The notes under the pieces: model-generated
Database searches by the model: none
What the model saw: only the letters and a program-made list of their open reading frames with translations
What the model was told of the DNA's origin: nothing
NCBI RefSeq assembly: GCF_030704535.1
Contig: NC_081821.1
Span: 7,641,001 to 7,705,000 of the forward strand
DNA length: 64,000 nucleotides
DNA from: Vitis vinifera
Taxonomy: Eukaryota > Streptophyta > Magnoliopsida > Vitales > Vitaceae
Direction: 5' to 3'
Shown here: piece after piece, positions 1-10,545 of the stretch
Position numbering within the stretch: the stretch's first letter is position 1
Layout: each line of letters begins with the position of its first letter
Program-made: the position numbers and the translations under genes

Positions 1-1120
1 CCCATCTCAATGAAGGTCATCTTCCTAAGAATCCTAACTGAAACATTGTTGAACACCTCTTTTATTCCAAATTTTCAAATCAGATTTCATCACCTTCAGT
101 TTCGCAGCCAAGATGAAGCTATAATAAGATTCTCTAAAATTGTATACCATCCCTCATCCCTTAAGGGGGTCTTTAAAACCCTCCTCCTTCAGCCACATTT
201 TGTTCTAATACCTCCTTGATCCTCGAATCAGCCCCAACTCCTTATCAAAGGCCTCTATAAAATCAAAGACAATGAGAGTATCCCCAAACAAAGATAGCTT
301 CATACCACCATTCAAGCTCCAGGTCCTTGCAGCCCACCTCTTCAAAGAGGGCAAGTCTGGAGCTGAATCAGAAAAATCCCCTCTTCTCGCCACTAAACAA
401 TGCTTCAAAAGACCCTCCCTAAGCCGCACATCCTTGACTCCTAGCTGAGACCAAACCACCTCATCCATCACACTGTAAAACTTCTTAGTCATCTTTGCAG
501 ATGACCTCCCTCAGACGAAACTAGCTTACTGCACCCTTTCAACATACTCTCATACACCGGCACTCGCTTTGCACTTTGAAAGGAGAGAGTCACTCCAAGA
601 TCCTGATGCTTCCTGGCTAAAGTGGACAAGCCCTCCCTTCCTATAGGAAAAATCAATGTAGACCTCTTAGCCTCTACAGATTTAGCTTAACATTGAATCA
701 ACCCTCCTTCCCTGTTAGTTAGAGTGGCTTTCCAGCCCTAGGGACCTCCCACCTTCAATCTAAACCTTGCAAGTCTTCTTCCCATCCACTTCCCTATAAC
801 AAGATTACACACCATCCAACACACAGGCCAAGCTCACCTCAACAGATCTAATCCAGTTAGAAATACCTCTTCCCCCACAATTCTACCATGAAAACATCCC
901 TTTACCACCTCAACGACAACTTCAAAAGACTTGAAGTCCACTGCAAACCATCTCTTCTTTCCTTTCTTCATTTCTTCCATTTTTCAATCTCTAGCTCTCT
1001 CTTGTAACTCCATATTCTTTACACAATTCTTCAAGAGCCCTTTGTGAAACATTATTCGAGACACCAATCTTACTACTGGCATCCATCCTAATGCCATAGG
1101 ACTTCCATACTGATAGCAAA
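1..1120 (-). mobile_element. LINE remnant, 5' part (ORF1-like/DUF4283 region)
   Basis: Decayed non-LTR retrotransposon read on the minus strand and cut by the window edge. The stretch 492-205 stays open and encodes a DUF4283-like block with LKRWAARTWSLNGGMKLSLF and a following hydrophobic strand, typical of the N-terminal region of plant LINE polyproteins. Sequence from about 1,110 down to 500 reads in broken frames that resemble the basic region upstream of that block. Frameshifts and stops separate the open pieces, so it is not functional. The same sequence recurs at 6,868-7,990, offset by 6,867 bases. Family assignment rests on motif recognition only. Confidence 0.6.
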
Positions 1121-1276
1121 CTAAAGCCGGATTTGTTCAAAAGTAGGTATGAGCTTATTTAGAAAATAAAACAAGCAGATTCATGTGCTTGCATAAATTC
1201 AGTTGCAGAATTAGACTTACCAAGAGTATGGTTAACGATTCAAACTAAATCATATCAGGGAGTGATTCCGATTTTC

Positions 1277-1475
1277 GAGCAGTCAATGTATATTCATTTC
1301 AAAATGTGAGCATAGGAAAGCAAACAAAACGATTACAATTTTTAGGCGGTCAATGGGGCAAAATGAATATTACCTTTCAACATGCAAGCATAGGAAAGCA
1401 AACAAAACAATTACAATTTTCAAGCAGTCAATGTGGCTTTACATTTCAAAATGTAAGCATAGCAAAGCAAATGGA
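1277..1475. repeat. Three short tandem repeats 3' of kelch-like gene 1
   Basis: Three imperfect units of about 68-79 bases, each with a GYCAATG start and a CATAGSAAAGCAAA block, begin near 1,277, 1,345 and 1,424. They lie just downstream of the minus-strand ORF end. They are also present beside the second gene copy, so they predate the 6.87 kb duplication. Confidence 0.7.
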
Positions 1476-1483
1476 AGAGGCAC

Positions 1484-2680
1484 TTACATACAGAAGGCAC
1501 CGGTTGGGCGTGGGTAATCATAGCCAAACTCATCCAAGTTGTAACAACCCTTGTGCAGACAAGTGACGGATATGAAATCCTTTGGTGTTGGCTCAAGACA
1601 TATTTTGGGGCCCTTGGCTCGCTTGGCTCGCTTGGTAGGATGTTGTTGTTCATTGGACGGCAGTTTGGAAACTTGAAAAATGAATATGTAAACAAGGAAG
1701 TTGTGGTTAGGGTTGCAGTGACCGGGGAAGATGGCGCACATCTTCTCTTTGCCCAGGTTGAGAACTAATCCATCTCCAATCCTCCAATGACATTTAGCAA
1801 TTTTGGAAAGATCGCATTCCACCTCCTCGAATTTCTGAAACAGGACAGGTGCATCCTCACCAGACTCAGGAGGAGGAAAAAGGAATGCCTCCATATGGTG
1901 GGGAGGATCAAAATCGTATTCCTCCATGTTGCGGCAATAAGCAGAGACTAGAACATCCTCGCATCCCGACACAAACTGTCCGTGACAAAGATTCCGTCCC
2001 AGACCATGTCTATGTATAATTGACAACAACCTGGACCTGTGGTGGGGTATAAGCCGCCATGTCCCATTAGTGACATTGTAATAGTGGCATTGACTACCAG
2101 CCTCGAAACACAGATAATTCCCTACACGTGCAAATCCCGTTACAATGCGTTCATTAAATCCGTGGAAGGGAGGAGTCTGAAGCATCGTATTTGGTTCATA
2201 ATAACGGCCAGGGCAATAGCTCTCGAAACTTGGGGACGCACATGTTCTAAACTTCGCGTAATAAGAATAACTGCTGGACATGACATATATCCGCCCCTCA
2301 ATCTTTATCAACCTGGGCATAAGCTTCGCCGCTTCAAACTCGTGAACGTGGGTGAAGTTCACGGTAGGACCAGAGAGATCGGCCACATACAAGCTCGATG
2401 AAATCCCCTTGTCGCCCTTTGACTTGTCCAGCCTCAAAATGGCTTTCCAAATTGGATCTTCCTGAGCCCATTCTCCTCCCACCATATACAGTTTTGATCC
2501 ATCTACAAAGAAACCCATCCCACATGGCAAATTTTCCTCGTCAAAATCAATCACTTCATCCACCGGTAATCGAGTCATATCGGGAGGAGCTGTTTGAAAT
2601 CCACCGCTCAGCAACTTCTTCATGTTAATCACTAGGATGCGGTGGTAAGTATACAAGTACAGAAATTCTTCTCCTTCCAT
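1484..2680 (-). CDS. Kelch/beta-propeller-like protein, copy 1
   Basis: Intact ORF of about 398 codons. I start it at the ATG at 2,680: the frame is open 21 bases further up, but only to a GTG. A kelch-like strand pair, GFFVDGSKLYMVGG, sits near residues 56-69, and later segments (YVADLSG, GRIYVMSS, NGTWRLIPHH) look like further propeller blades. No F-box, signal peptide or membrane segment is evident. The C-terminus has a basic KRAKRAKGPK stretch that could be a nuclear signal. The stop codon overlaps a consensus splice donor (GTAAGTG, 1,481-1,487 on the minus strand), so the real gene may splice onward before this stop. A second intact copy lies at 8,351-9,544. Function is unknown; an F-box/kelch-type or galactose-oxidase-like protein is the best structural guess. 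Confidence 0.65.
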   Translation of the reverse strand: MEGEEFLYLYTYHRILVINMKKLLSGGFQTAPPDMTRLPVDEVIDFDEENLPCGMGFFVDGSKLYMVGGEWAQEDPIWKAILRLDKSKGDKGISSSLYVADLSGPTVNFTHVHEFEAAKLMPRLIKIEGRIYVMSSSYSYYAKFRTCASPSFESYCPGRYYEPNTMLQTPPFHGFNERIVTGFARVGNYLCFEAGSQCHYYNVTNGTWRLIPHHRSRLLSIIHRHGLGRNLCHGQFVSGCEDVLVSAYCRNMEEYDFDPPHHMEAFLFPPPESGEDAPVLFQKFEEVECDLSKIAKCHWRIGDGLVLNLGKEKMCAIFPGHCNPNHNFLVYIFIFQVSKLPSNEQQHPTKRAKRAKGPKICLEPTPKDFISVTCLHKGCYNLDEFGYDYPRPTGAFCM

Positions 2681-2793
2681 TCTTTGCCTGTTTCTACTCA
2701 CGACCTTTCGAGGGCTTTGGCTTCGGCTTCGGCTTCAAGATCGTTCGGGTGACGACCTGTGTTTGGCGCCTAAAACCCTTTGGGTGCCTCCTC

Positions 2794-2801
2794 TATATAT
2801 A
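2794..2801 (-). promoter_or_regulatory. TATA box of kelch-like gene 1
   Basis: TATATATA lies about 115 bases upstream of the chosen ATG on the minus strand and is kept in the second copy at 9,658-9,665. The spacing suits a plant core promoter with a 5' leader of roughly 80-90 bases. It supports the ATG chosen above. Confidence 0.55.
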
Positions 2802-2828
2802 CTACTAGGAAAATTCTAGGGTACTTCC

Positions 2829-2845
2829 TTCGGTACCGTACCGAA
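2829..2845. promoter_or_regulatory. Near-palindrome upstream of kelch-like gene 1
   Basis: TTCGGTACCGTACCGAA is an imperfect palindrome about 30 bases upstream of the TATA box. It is identical in copy 2 (9,693-9,709). It could be a protein-binding site or the scar of a small element. No known motif was recognised. Confidence 0.35.
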
Positions 2846-2849
2846 ATGT

Positions 2850-3660
2850 TTTTAAGCCATTGGATGTCCAAGATTACATCTTGGCCATCCATTTTAAATT
2901 TGAAAAAAAAATTCCACTTAACCGAGAAGAACCGGTTGTGGCCTTCCACTCTCTTCTCCTTTAATTTCTTTTTCCTCCGTTCTCAATAATTTTGGATTTA
3001 AATAAAATAAAGATGAGATAAAAATAAAATTGGAAAAAAGAATTGATATAAAATTTGAAAGCATATTTATTAAGAAAAAAAGATTCATCATATATCATAA
3101 CTATATTATTTTATTTTTAACAAATTATTAAACATTTAAATTTGACATAAAAACAAATATGATAATATTTTAATATGAAATGAGTATTTGCATTATAATT
3201 CAATATTTTGATAATCATGTGTAAAGCTTAAGTAATTAGACCATCCTAATTTTTTTTACTCTCCAAATTTTACATGTTTTGAATTTAAGGTTTTTAAATT
3301 AAAATTACAATAAAATAAATTACTAATACTCTTTTGAGTCACTGATGATAGTATTTTCAAAAATAAATTTATAATTTCAAAAAATTTTAAAACTAAAAAT
3401 CGATATGAAAAATGTAATGATCTTGACTCTGATGTCAATATTTGGATTAAGTTTTGATAGTCTCATTTGAAAACCAATTGACGTTTAATGAGGGTAGATT
3501 AAGCTTTTTATGACATTTAACCACTATCATCCAAGTGATCCATCCTAGGCTTAATATCGACATTATTATATCCTAACGGTATAATGACATTAAAGAAAAA
3601 GCCATCAAATGTTGAATATTAATTAACCATTCGTGTTCAGTATGCACCCCTGTTGCTTAT
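2850..3660. other. AT-rich upstream flank, no gene
   Basis: AT-rich DNA with poly-A/T runs and short open frames only. It matches 9,714-10,530 closely, as part of the tandem duplication. The match stops at GCTTAT (3,655-3,660), where the second copy continues into the WEB-containing block. Confidence 0.7.
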
Positions 3661-3879
3661 TCATAATAATTTCTAACTCGCTATTAACAATAGAAGAAAA
3701 AACTAACATCTATGGATTGAAATTAAGGATTATTATTTTTTTTAAAAAAACAAAATAATTCCGGGTAAGTTTAAGTCTATTTTAAATAATTTTATCTAAA
3801 TATTCTTAAGCTAACTTTTGAATGCTGTTATTAATTGACTAGATTCAAGGATTGAAATACATGTGAGAAAGGAAAAAGG

Positions 3880-5520
3880 ATGCTTTATCCCTCGTCCAAG
3901 CCGTGCTTCTGAGCTTCGTGGACACACTTAGTCAATTCAACTTAATGCACATAAGCCTCCATTGTCAAGCACGTCCAAAGCCTAGCCCACCAAATGGCGT
4001 CCAAGAATTCATCACATTCTGATGAGTTTTGAGTTCTCAAATGGACAGTTTGGACGGTATACCCCTTTGAGAAAAGGCCCGAAATAACCTTAGACACCCG
4101 ATTGTCATCATACCATGACATTGTTTACACTATACAGAAAGTACTGGTACTTCAAGCTCATGCCAGTTCAAACCACAAGCAGGGTCCATTAGTTCCTGGG
4201 ACTTTAGCATTTTCCTGGTTCTTCAGAGCAAATGCATCCTTTGCAAGCCTTTTTAACACAAATGGGCAATCTATAACTTACAACCAAGCACAGGACATAA
4301 TAAAAATTACCTACATTGAAATAGGAAGGATCAAATCCCATGGAACCATTGAAAAACCAAAGGAACTTTCTCACGTTCAGTAAACAAACTAGAAAATAGT
4401 ACTCTATGTGACACATGACTTCCCATGTACACCATGTACAATAAACAGATAAAAAAATTAATGTGTCATGCGCACACAAAAAAGAACAAACAGTCTGCTT
4501 ATACAGTCCTAGAAACATCTTCATCTCCAACATGCCATTGGTTAAACCTTTTGAGAAGAAACTCTAAACAAAGCCCTGAAAGGAGACAACTTTACCACCA
4601 ACCTCAGAATTTTCGCGCCTGCAAACAATATTTGAATTTAAGAAATGTGAGTTTAGGAATAAAATAGTTTCCACACCCTTCTCGACAACTCGCAAGTGAC
4701 CCATATTATAAATCCAATCCAACAAGATCATGCAAACAAGAAGGAGACTAATTATTAAAACACAAAGATGACAGATTGCCATTAATTGACAACTAACCAT
4801 GAACCCATGGCTGGCCATATCAACAGAAACAATTCTTTTAGGTATGATTCCATTTCATTTTTTATCAAAATCATCAAGACAACTTTTACTTGAAATCATT
4901 ATAATTCCTTTCAGAAGGGTCAATCATGGAAGGCTGAAATAGGATTTTTTCATGATTATACCAGATTATCAGTGAAATACTTTACATATTATTCCACTGC
5001 TATTTGTTGATATCTGCATCCAAGATTCATTACTAAACATTGGTTTTATAATACATTTTAGAGCACATTTTTCACATCCAGGGCTTTGGAAAGTCTGGCA
5101 GAAGCAGGAATGTTCAGAGTGTAATTACAATTATTCTTCTTTGGGTGATTTGGCTAGAGAGAAATGCCATTTTTTTTATAATTATTATTATTTTTTAAAT
5201 ATTTTGATAAACAGATCCAAACAAGCACTCAGGTGTACTTTCTCTGTCCCCTATCTGTTTCACTTTCGAGTTTTCAGGTACCCTGGTTGGCATGGTCAAG
5301 TTAGTTTAGAGTTCCATTTGCTACAACAGTAGGGAGATTGAAGATGACCATAGCTGAGCACAAAACTTTCTTCCGTAATTCTTAAGTTTGATTTTGATGG
5401 TTGCTCTTAGGAAACCCAGGATAAGTGGGTATTGGTGGAGTTTTCTGAGAGGAGAAGTGGATAGGGCTTTCTCAAATGTATTGGGGTGTGGTTGGCTAAT
5501 GAGGCAAAGCCACTAAATTG
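3880..5520. repeat. Dispersed repeat, copy 1
   Basis: Non-coding sequence found again, partly deleted, at about 14,395-14,990, and in reverse orientation at about 60,100-61,060. Short open frames here are not conserved in length between copies. No transposase motif or terminal repeats were recognised, so the repeat family is unassigned. Confidence 0.6.
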
Positions 5521-5534
5521 CTTAGAAGTCTGAC

Positions 5535-5790
5535 ATTTGCTTCTTTGGGTTCTACAATTTAGTGCAAGGTGATTCAACCATGGTTATCTCTTGGGTTTCT
5601 CAGAAAAAGCAAGATCCTTAGGAATGCTACACCTAGTAGCACAAATTTTCAATTTATCTACAAAGTTGTGCTATCCATTTAGATGGATCCCTTGCCTAGA
5701 CAACTAAACTGTAAACAGGCTAACTAATCAAGGTGCTTCCTTGTGAGATGCCTTTGTTGGGGAGTTTCCCTAAACTTTGTACTTTGATTT
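5535..5790 (+). pseudogene. RNase H (RVT_3-like) remnant, copy 1
   Basis: Broken frames read VQGDSTMVISWVSQKKQDP, then after a frameshift RWIP, NRLxNQGAS and FVGEF. This resembles the end of the RNase H-like domain of plant LINE polyproteins, where a GDS strand, a W-I-P-R turn and a D-x-LAxxG helix are usual. It has several stops and a shift, so it is dead. It lies on the opposite strand to the LINE 3' piece at 5,990-6,620, so it comes from a separate element. Related copies are at 14,990-15,235 (+) and 59,815-60,075 (-). Confidence 0.5.
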
Positions 5791-5989
5791 TGGTGTTCAA
5801 CTTTAGTTATTTTTAGTGTTTTTGTTTCACCCTTGAGTTTTGTAGTTCAGCTGTATTTTGTTGATTCAATTGAATTAGATACTCATACATTTTCTTTCTC
5901 GGAGGAGAACTTATCATTTCATGTTCTCTTTTGATCATTAATCAACAAATTCTTTTGCTTGCAATTGAGAAGACAACAAGTATTATGAG

Positions 5990-7990
5990 TTGTCATTGCT
6001 CTTCAAATGTCGGTATTTTCTGATAGGCAAATAATATGATTTTATAAACAAATGCCAAAGTGATGGTGCACCATAGTACACAGGATGTATAGAATGAGCG
6101 TCAAGAGGCACAAGCAAGAGATAACACAAAAACAACCTATCTCTTAGCAACAACCCAACCAATCAACAAAATCATTTGAAGACAGAACGTATATCTATAT
6201 ACATCTTCACCCACAAAAACAAAATATCTAAGAAAAGAACTTTTCAAGGCTTGATCAGATTGCTCCTCATGTTCAAAAGACCTTTTATTCCTTTCTTTCC
6301 ATATGGTCTAAAAGATGCACACTGAAGCTGCTCTCCAAACCTTCTTGCGTCTTTTACCCACAAAGGATCCATGCCACCCTAAGTCCCTTTAACCATCATA
6401 GCTTACACCCAATGAACACCAAACTGAGTAAAAAGCAAAGCAATTGACAAAGGACACTTGTCTTAGCACAATGGAGAGGGATGTGATCAATGGATTCTCC
6501 CTCGACTTTACTAAAAAAATATCCATTGACCAAAGGCCGCCCTCTTCTCTTAAGCTGCTCTAAGGTCAACAACTCCCCCCTAACTAACCTCCCAAATGAA
6601 AATTTTACTATTCTGGACATACAATTCTAGAAAGCTAAGCTCATTAATTTTAATTCTAGACATACAATTCCTTCTTCTATGAGCATTAACCATTTTATGG
6701 AAGAACTTAGGGTTTCTATTCCCCCCTCCTTGAGCTAGATCTCCCTAGATTTCTACCTCCATGAGGTTGCTTAAAAAAGAATCCACTCAAATTATTCCTC
6801 CCTAGCTGTCCTCACCTAATTCTTCTCATAAGAAAGGACCCCTACTCTCTCCTTTAAATCCCAAAGATCCATCTCAATGAAGGTCATCTTCCTAAGAATC
6901 CTAACTGAAACATTGTTGAACACCTCTTTTATTCCAAATTTTCAAATCAGATTTCATCACCTTCAGTTTCGCAGCCAAGATGAAGCTATAATAAGATCCT
7001 CTAAAATTGTATACCATCCCTCATCCCTTAAAGGGGTCTTTAAAACCCTCCTCCTTCAGCCACCTTTTGTTCTAATACCTCCTTGATCCTCTAATCTGCC
7101 CCAACTCCTTATCAAAGGCCTCTATAAAATCAAAGAGAATGAGAGCATCCCCAAACAAAGATAGCTTCATACCACCATTCAAGCTCCAGGTCCTTGCAGC
7201 CCACCTCTTCAAAGAGGGCAATTCTGGAGCTGAATCAGAAAAATCCCCTCTTCTCTCCACTAAACAATGCTTCAAAAGCTCCTCCCTAAGTTGCACATCC
7301 TTGACTCCTAGCTGAAACCAAACCGCCTCATCCATCACACTGTAGAACTTCTTAGCCATCTTTGCAGATGACCACTCTCAGATAAAACTAGCTTACTGCA
7401 CCCTTTCAACATACTCTCATACACCGGCACTTGCTTTGCACTTTGAAAGGAGAGAGTCACTCCAAGATCCTGAAGCTTCCTGGCTAAAGTGGACAAGCCC
7501 TCCCTTCCTATAGGACAAATCAATGTAGACCTCTTAGCCTCTACAGATTTAGCTTACCATTGAATCAACCCTCCTTCCCCATTAGTTAGAGCGGCTTTCC
7601 AGCCCTAAGGACCTCCCACCTTCAATCTAAACCTTGCAAGTCTTCTTCCCATCCACTTCCCTATAACAAGATTACACACCATCCAACACACAGGCCAAGC
7701 TCACCTCACCAGATCTAATCCAGTTAGAAATACCTCTTCCCCCACAATTCTACCATGAAAACATCCCTTTATCACCTCAACGACAACTTCAAAAGACTTG
7801 AAGTCCACTGCAAACCATCTCTTCTTTCCTTTCTTCATTTCTTACATTTTTCAATCTCTAGCTCTCTCTTGTAACTCCATATTCTTTACACAATTCTTCA
7901 AGAGCCCTTTGTGAAACATTATTCGAGACACCAATCTTACTACTGGCATCCATCCTAATGCCATAGGACTTCCGTACTGATAGCAAACTA
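5990..7990 (-). mobile_element. Internally deleted LINE
   Basis: Minus-strand LINE with its 5' side at high coordinates. At 7,523-7,072 is the DUF4283-like region (LKRWAARTWSLNGGMKLSLF). At about 6,860-6,640 is a decayed linker resembling the R-N-x-K-F-F-H-K-M-x-N-A-H-R-R-R motif that precedes reverse transcriptase. At 6,620-6,396 is the zinc-binding zf-RVT end (LVNGYFFSKVEGESIDHIPL). Endonuclease and most of the reverse transcriptase are missing, and stops are frequent. About 600 bases of 3'-untranslated-like DNA follow down to 5,990. This element bridges the junction between the two duplication units. Confidence 0.65.
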
Positions 7991-8143
7991 AAGCCGGATT
8001 TGTTCAAAAGTAGGAATGAGCTTATTTAGAAAATAAAACAAGCAGATTCATGTGCTTGCATAAATTCAGTTGCAGAATTAGACTTACCAAGATTATGGTT
8101 AACGATTCAAACTAAATCATATCAGGGAGTGATTCCGATTTTC

Positions 8144-8342
8144 GAGCAGTCAATGTATATTCATTTCAAAAGGCGAGCATAGGAAAGCAAACAAAACGAT
8201 TATAGTTTTTAGGCGGTCAATGGGGCAAAATGAATATTACCTTTCAACATGCGAGCATAGGAAAGCAAACAAAACAATTACAATTTTCAAGCAGTCCATG
8301 TGGCTTTACATTTCAAAATGTAAGCATAGCAAAGCAAACGGA
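8144..8342. repeat. Three short tandem repeats 3' of kelch-like gene 2
   Basis: Counterpart of the three short units at 1,277-1,475, with a handful of base changes. Confidence 0.7.
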
Positions 8343-8350
8343 AGAGGCAC

Positions 8351-9544
8351 TTACATACAGAAGGCACCAGTTAGGCGTGGGAAATCATAGCCAAACTCAT
8401 CCAAGTTGTAACAACCCTTGTGCAGACAAGTGATGGATATGAAATCCTTTGGTGTTGGCTCAAGACATATTCTGGGGCCCTTGGTTCGCTTGGCTCGCTT
8501 GGTAGGATGTTGTTCATTGGACGGCAGTTTGGAAACTTGAAAAATGAATATGTAAACAAGGAACTGGTGGTTAGGGTGGCATTGACAGGGGAAGATGGCG
8601 CACATCTTCTCTTTGCCCAGGTTGAGAACTAATCCTTCTCTAATCGTCCATTGAGATTTAGCAATTTTGGAAAGATCGTCATCCACCTCCTTGAATTTCT
8701 GACACAAGACAGGTGCATCCTCACCAGACTCAGGAGGAGGAAAAAGGAATGCCTCCATATGGTGGGGAGGATGAAAATCGAATGCCTCCATATTGCGGCA
8801 ATAAGCAGAGACTAGAACATCCTCGCATCCCGACACAAACTGTCCGTGACAAAGATTCCGTCCCAGACCATGTCTATGTATAATTGACAACAACCTGGAC
8901 CTGTGGTGGGGCATAAACCGCCATGTCCCATTAGTGACATTGTAATAGTGGCATTCACGACCAGCCTCGAAACACAGATAATTCCCTACACGTGCACAGC
9001 CCGTTACACTGCATTCAGGAAATTCGTGGAAGGGAGGAGTCTGAAGCATCGTATTTGGTTCATAATAACGGCCAGGGCAATAGCTCTCGAAACTTGGGGA
9101 CGCATATGTTCTTACCTTCGCGTAATAAGAATAATTGCTGGAAATGACATATATCCGCCCCTCAATCTTTATCAACCTGGGCATAAGCTTCGCCGCTTCA
9201 AACTCGTGAACGTGGGTGAAGTTCACGGTAGGACCAGAGAGATCGGCCACATACAAGCTCGATGAAATCCCCTTGTCGCCCTTTGACTTGTCCAGCCTCA
9301 AAATGACTTTCCAAATCGGATCTTCCCGAGCCCATTCTCCTCCCACCATATACAGTTTTGATCCATCTACAAAGAAACCCATACCACATGGCAAATTTTC
9401 CTCGTCAAAATCAATCACTTCATCCACCGGTAATCGAGTCATATCGGGAGGAGCTGTTTGAAATCCACCGCTCAGCAACTTCTTCATGTTAATCACTAGG
9501 ATGCGGTGGTAAGTATACAAGTATAGAAATTCTTCTCCTTCCAT
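8351..9544 (-). CDS. Kelch/beta-propeller-like protein, copy 2
   Basis: Intact ORF of about 397 codons from the ATG at 9,544, one residue shorter than copy 1 (one Q fewer in the Q-H-P stretch near the C-terminus). The kelch-like GFFVDGSKLYMVGG segment is identical. Differences cluster around residues 150-200 and 260-330, which could be variable propeller loops. As in copy 1, the stop overlaps a consensus GTAAGTG donor (8,348-8,354, minus). Both copies stay open over nearly 1.2 kb while the surrounding LINE DNA is riddled with stops. This suggests constraint, or a duplication too recent for decay. Function is unknown. Confidence 0.65.
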   Translation of the reverse strand: MEGEEFLYLYTYHRILVINMKKLLSGGFQTAPPDMTRLPVDEVIDFDEENLPCGMGFFVDGSKLYMVGGEWAREDPIWKVILRLDKSKGDKGISSSLYVADLSGPTVNFTHVHEFEAAKLMPRLIKIEGRIYVISSNYSYYAKVRTYASPSFESYCPGRYYEPNTMLQTPPFHEFPECSVTGCARVGNYLCFEAGRECHYYNVTNGTWRFMPHHRSRLLSIIHRHGLGRNLCHGQFVSGCEDVLVSAYCRNMEAFDFHPPHHMEAFLFPPPESGEDAPVLCQKFKEVDDDLSKIAKSQWTIREGLVLNLGKEKMCAIFPCQCHPNHQFLVYIFIFQVSKLPSNEQHPTKRAKRTKGPRICLEPTPKDFISITCLHKGCYNLDEFGYDFPRLTGAFCM

Positions 9545-9657
9545 TCTTTGCCTGTTTCTACTCACGACCTTTCTAGGGCTTTGGCTTCGGCTTCGGCTTC
9601 AAGATCGTTTGGGAGACGACCTGTGTTTGGCGCCTAAAACCCTTTGGGTGCCTCCTC

Positions 9658-9665
9658 TATATATA
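9658..9665 (-). promoter_or_regulatory. TATA box of kelch-like gene 2
   Basis: TATATATA about 115 bases upstream of the ATG, the same spacing as in copy 1. The near-palindrome TTCGGTACCGTACCGAA follows at 9,693-9,709. Confidence 0.55.
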
Positions 9666-10545
9666 CTACTAGGAAAATTCTAGGGTACTTCCTTCGGTAC
9701 CGTACCGAAATGTTTTTAAGCCATTGGATGTCCAAGATTACATCTTGGCCATCCATTTTAAATTTGAAAAAAAATTTCCCCTTAACCGGTTAAGAGAAGA
9801 ACCGGTTGTGGCCTTCCACTCTCTTCTCCTTTAATTTCTTCTTCCTCCGTTCTCAATAATTTTGAGTTTAAATAAAATAAAGATGAGATAAAAATAAAAT
9901 TGGAAAAAAAAATTGATATAAAATTTGAAAGCATATTTATTAAGAAAAAAAGATTTATCATATATCATAACTATATTATTTTATTTTTAACAAATTATTA
10001 AATATTTAAATTTGACATAAAAACAAATATGATAATATTTTAATATGAAATGAGTATTTACATTATAATTCAATATTTTGATAATCATGTGTAAAACTTA
10101 GGTAATTAGATCATCCTAATTTTTTTTACTCTCCAAATTTTACATGTTTTGAATTTAAGGTTTTTAAATTAAAATTACAATAAAATAAATTATTAATACT
10201 CTTTTGAGTTACTAATGATAGTATTTTCAAAAGTAAATTTGTAATTTCAAAAAAATTTAAAACTAAAAGTCGATATGAAAAATGTGATGACCTTGACTCT
10301 AATATCAATCTTTGGATTAAGTTTTGATAGTCTTATTTGAAAACCAATTGACGTTTAATGAGGGTAGATTAAGTTTTTTATGTTATTTAACCACTGTCAT
10401 CCAAGTGACCCATCCTAGGCTTAATATCGACATTATTATATCCTAACGGTATAATGACATTAAAGAAAAAGCCATCAAATGTTGAATATTAATTAACCAT
10501 TCGTGTTCAGTATGCACCCCTGTTGCTTATGTAGAGGGGCTCGTG

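Larger units (their letters stand above)
1..6867. repeat. Tandem duplication, unit 1
   Basis: Unit 1 begins before the window or at its edge. Position 10 corresponds to 6,877 (offset 6,867) and position 2,701 to 9,565 (offset 6,864). The shared content is LINE remnant, three short repeats, kelch-like gene, TATA box, AT-rich flank and, after a shared GCTTAT, the segment 3,661-6,600, which matches 14,218-16,060 with two large gaps. Most differences are single bases. Confidence 0.85.

Noticed and set aside
2039..2401. Plus-strand frame of about 120 codons, repeated at 8,903-9,265
   Set aside because: It is the antisense shadow of the kelch-like ORF in both copies.
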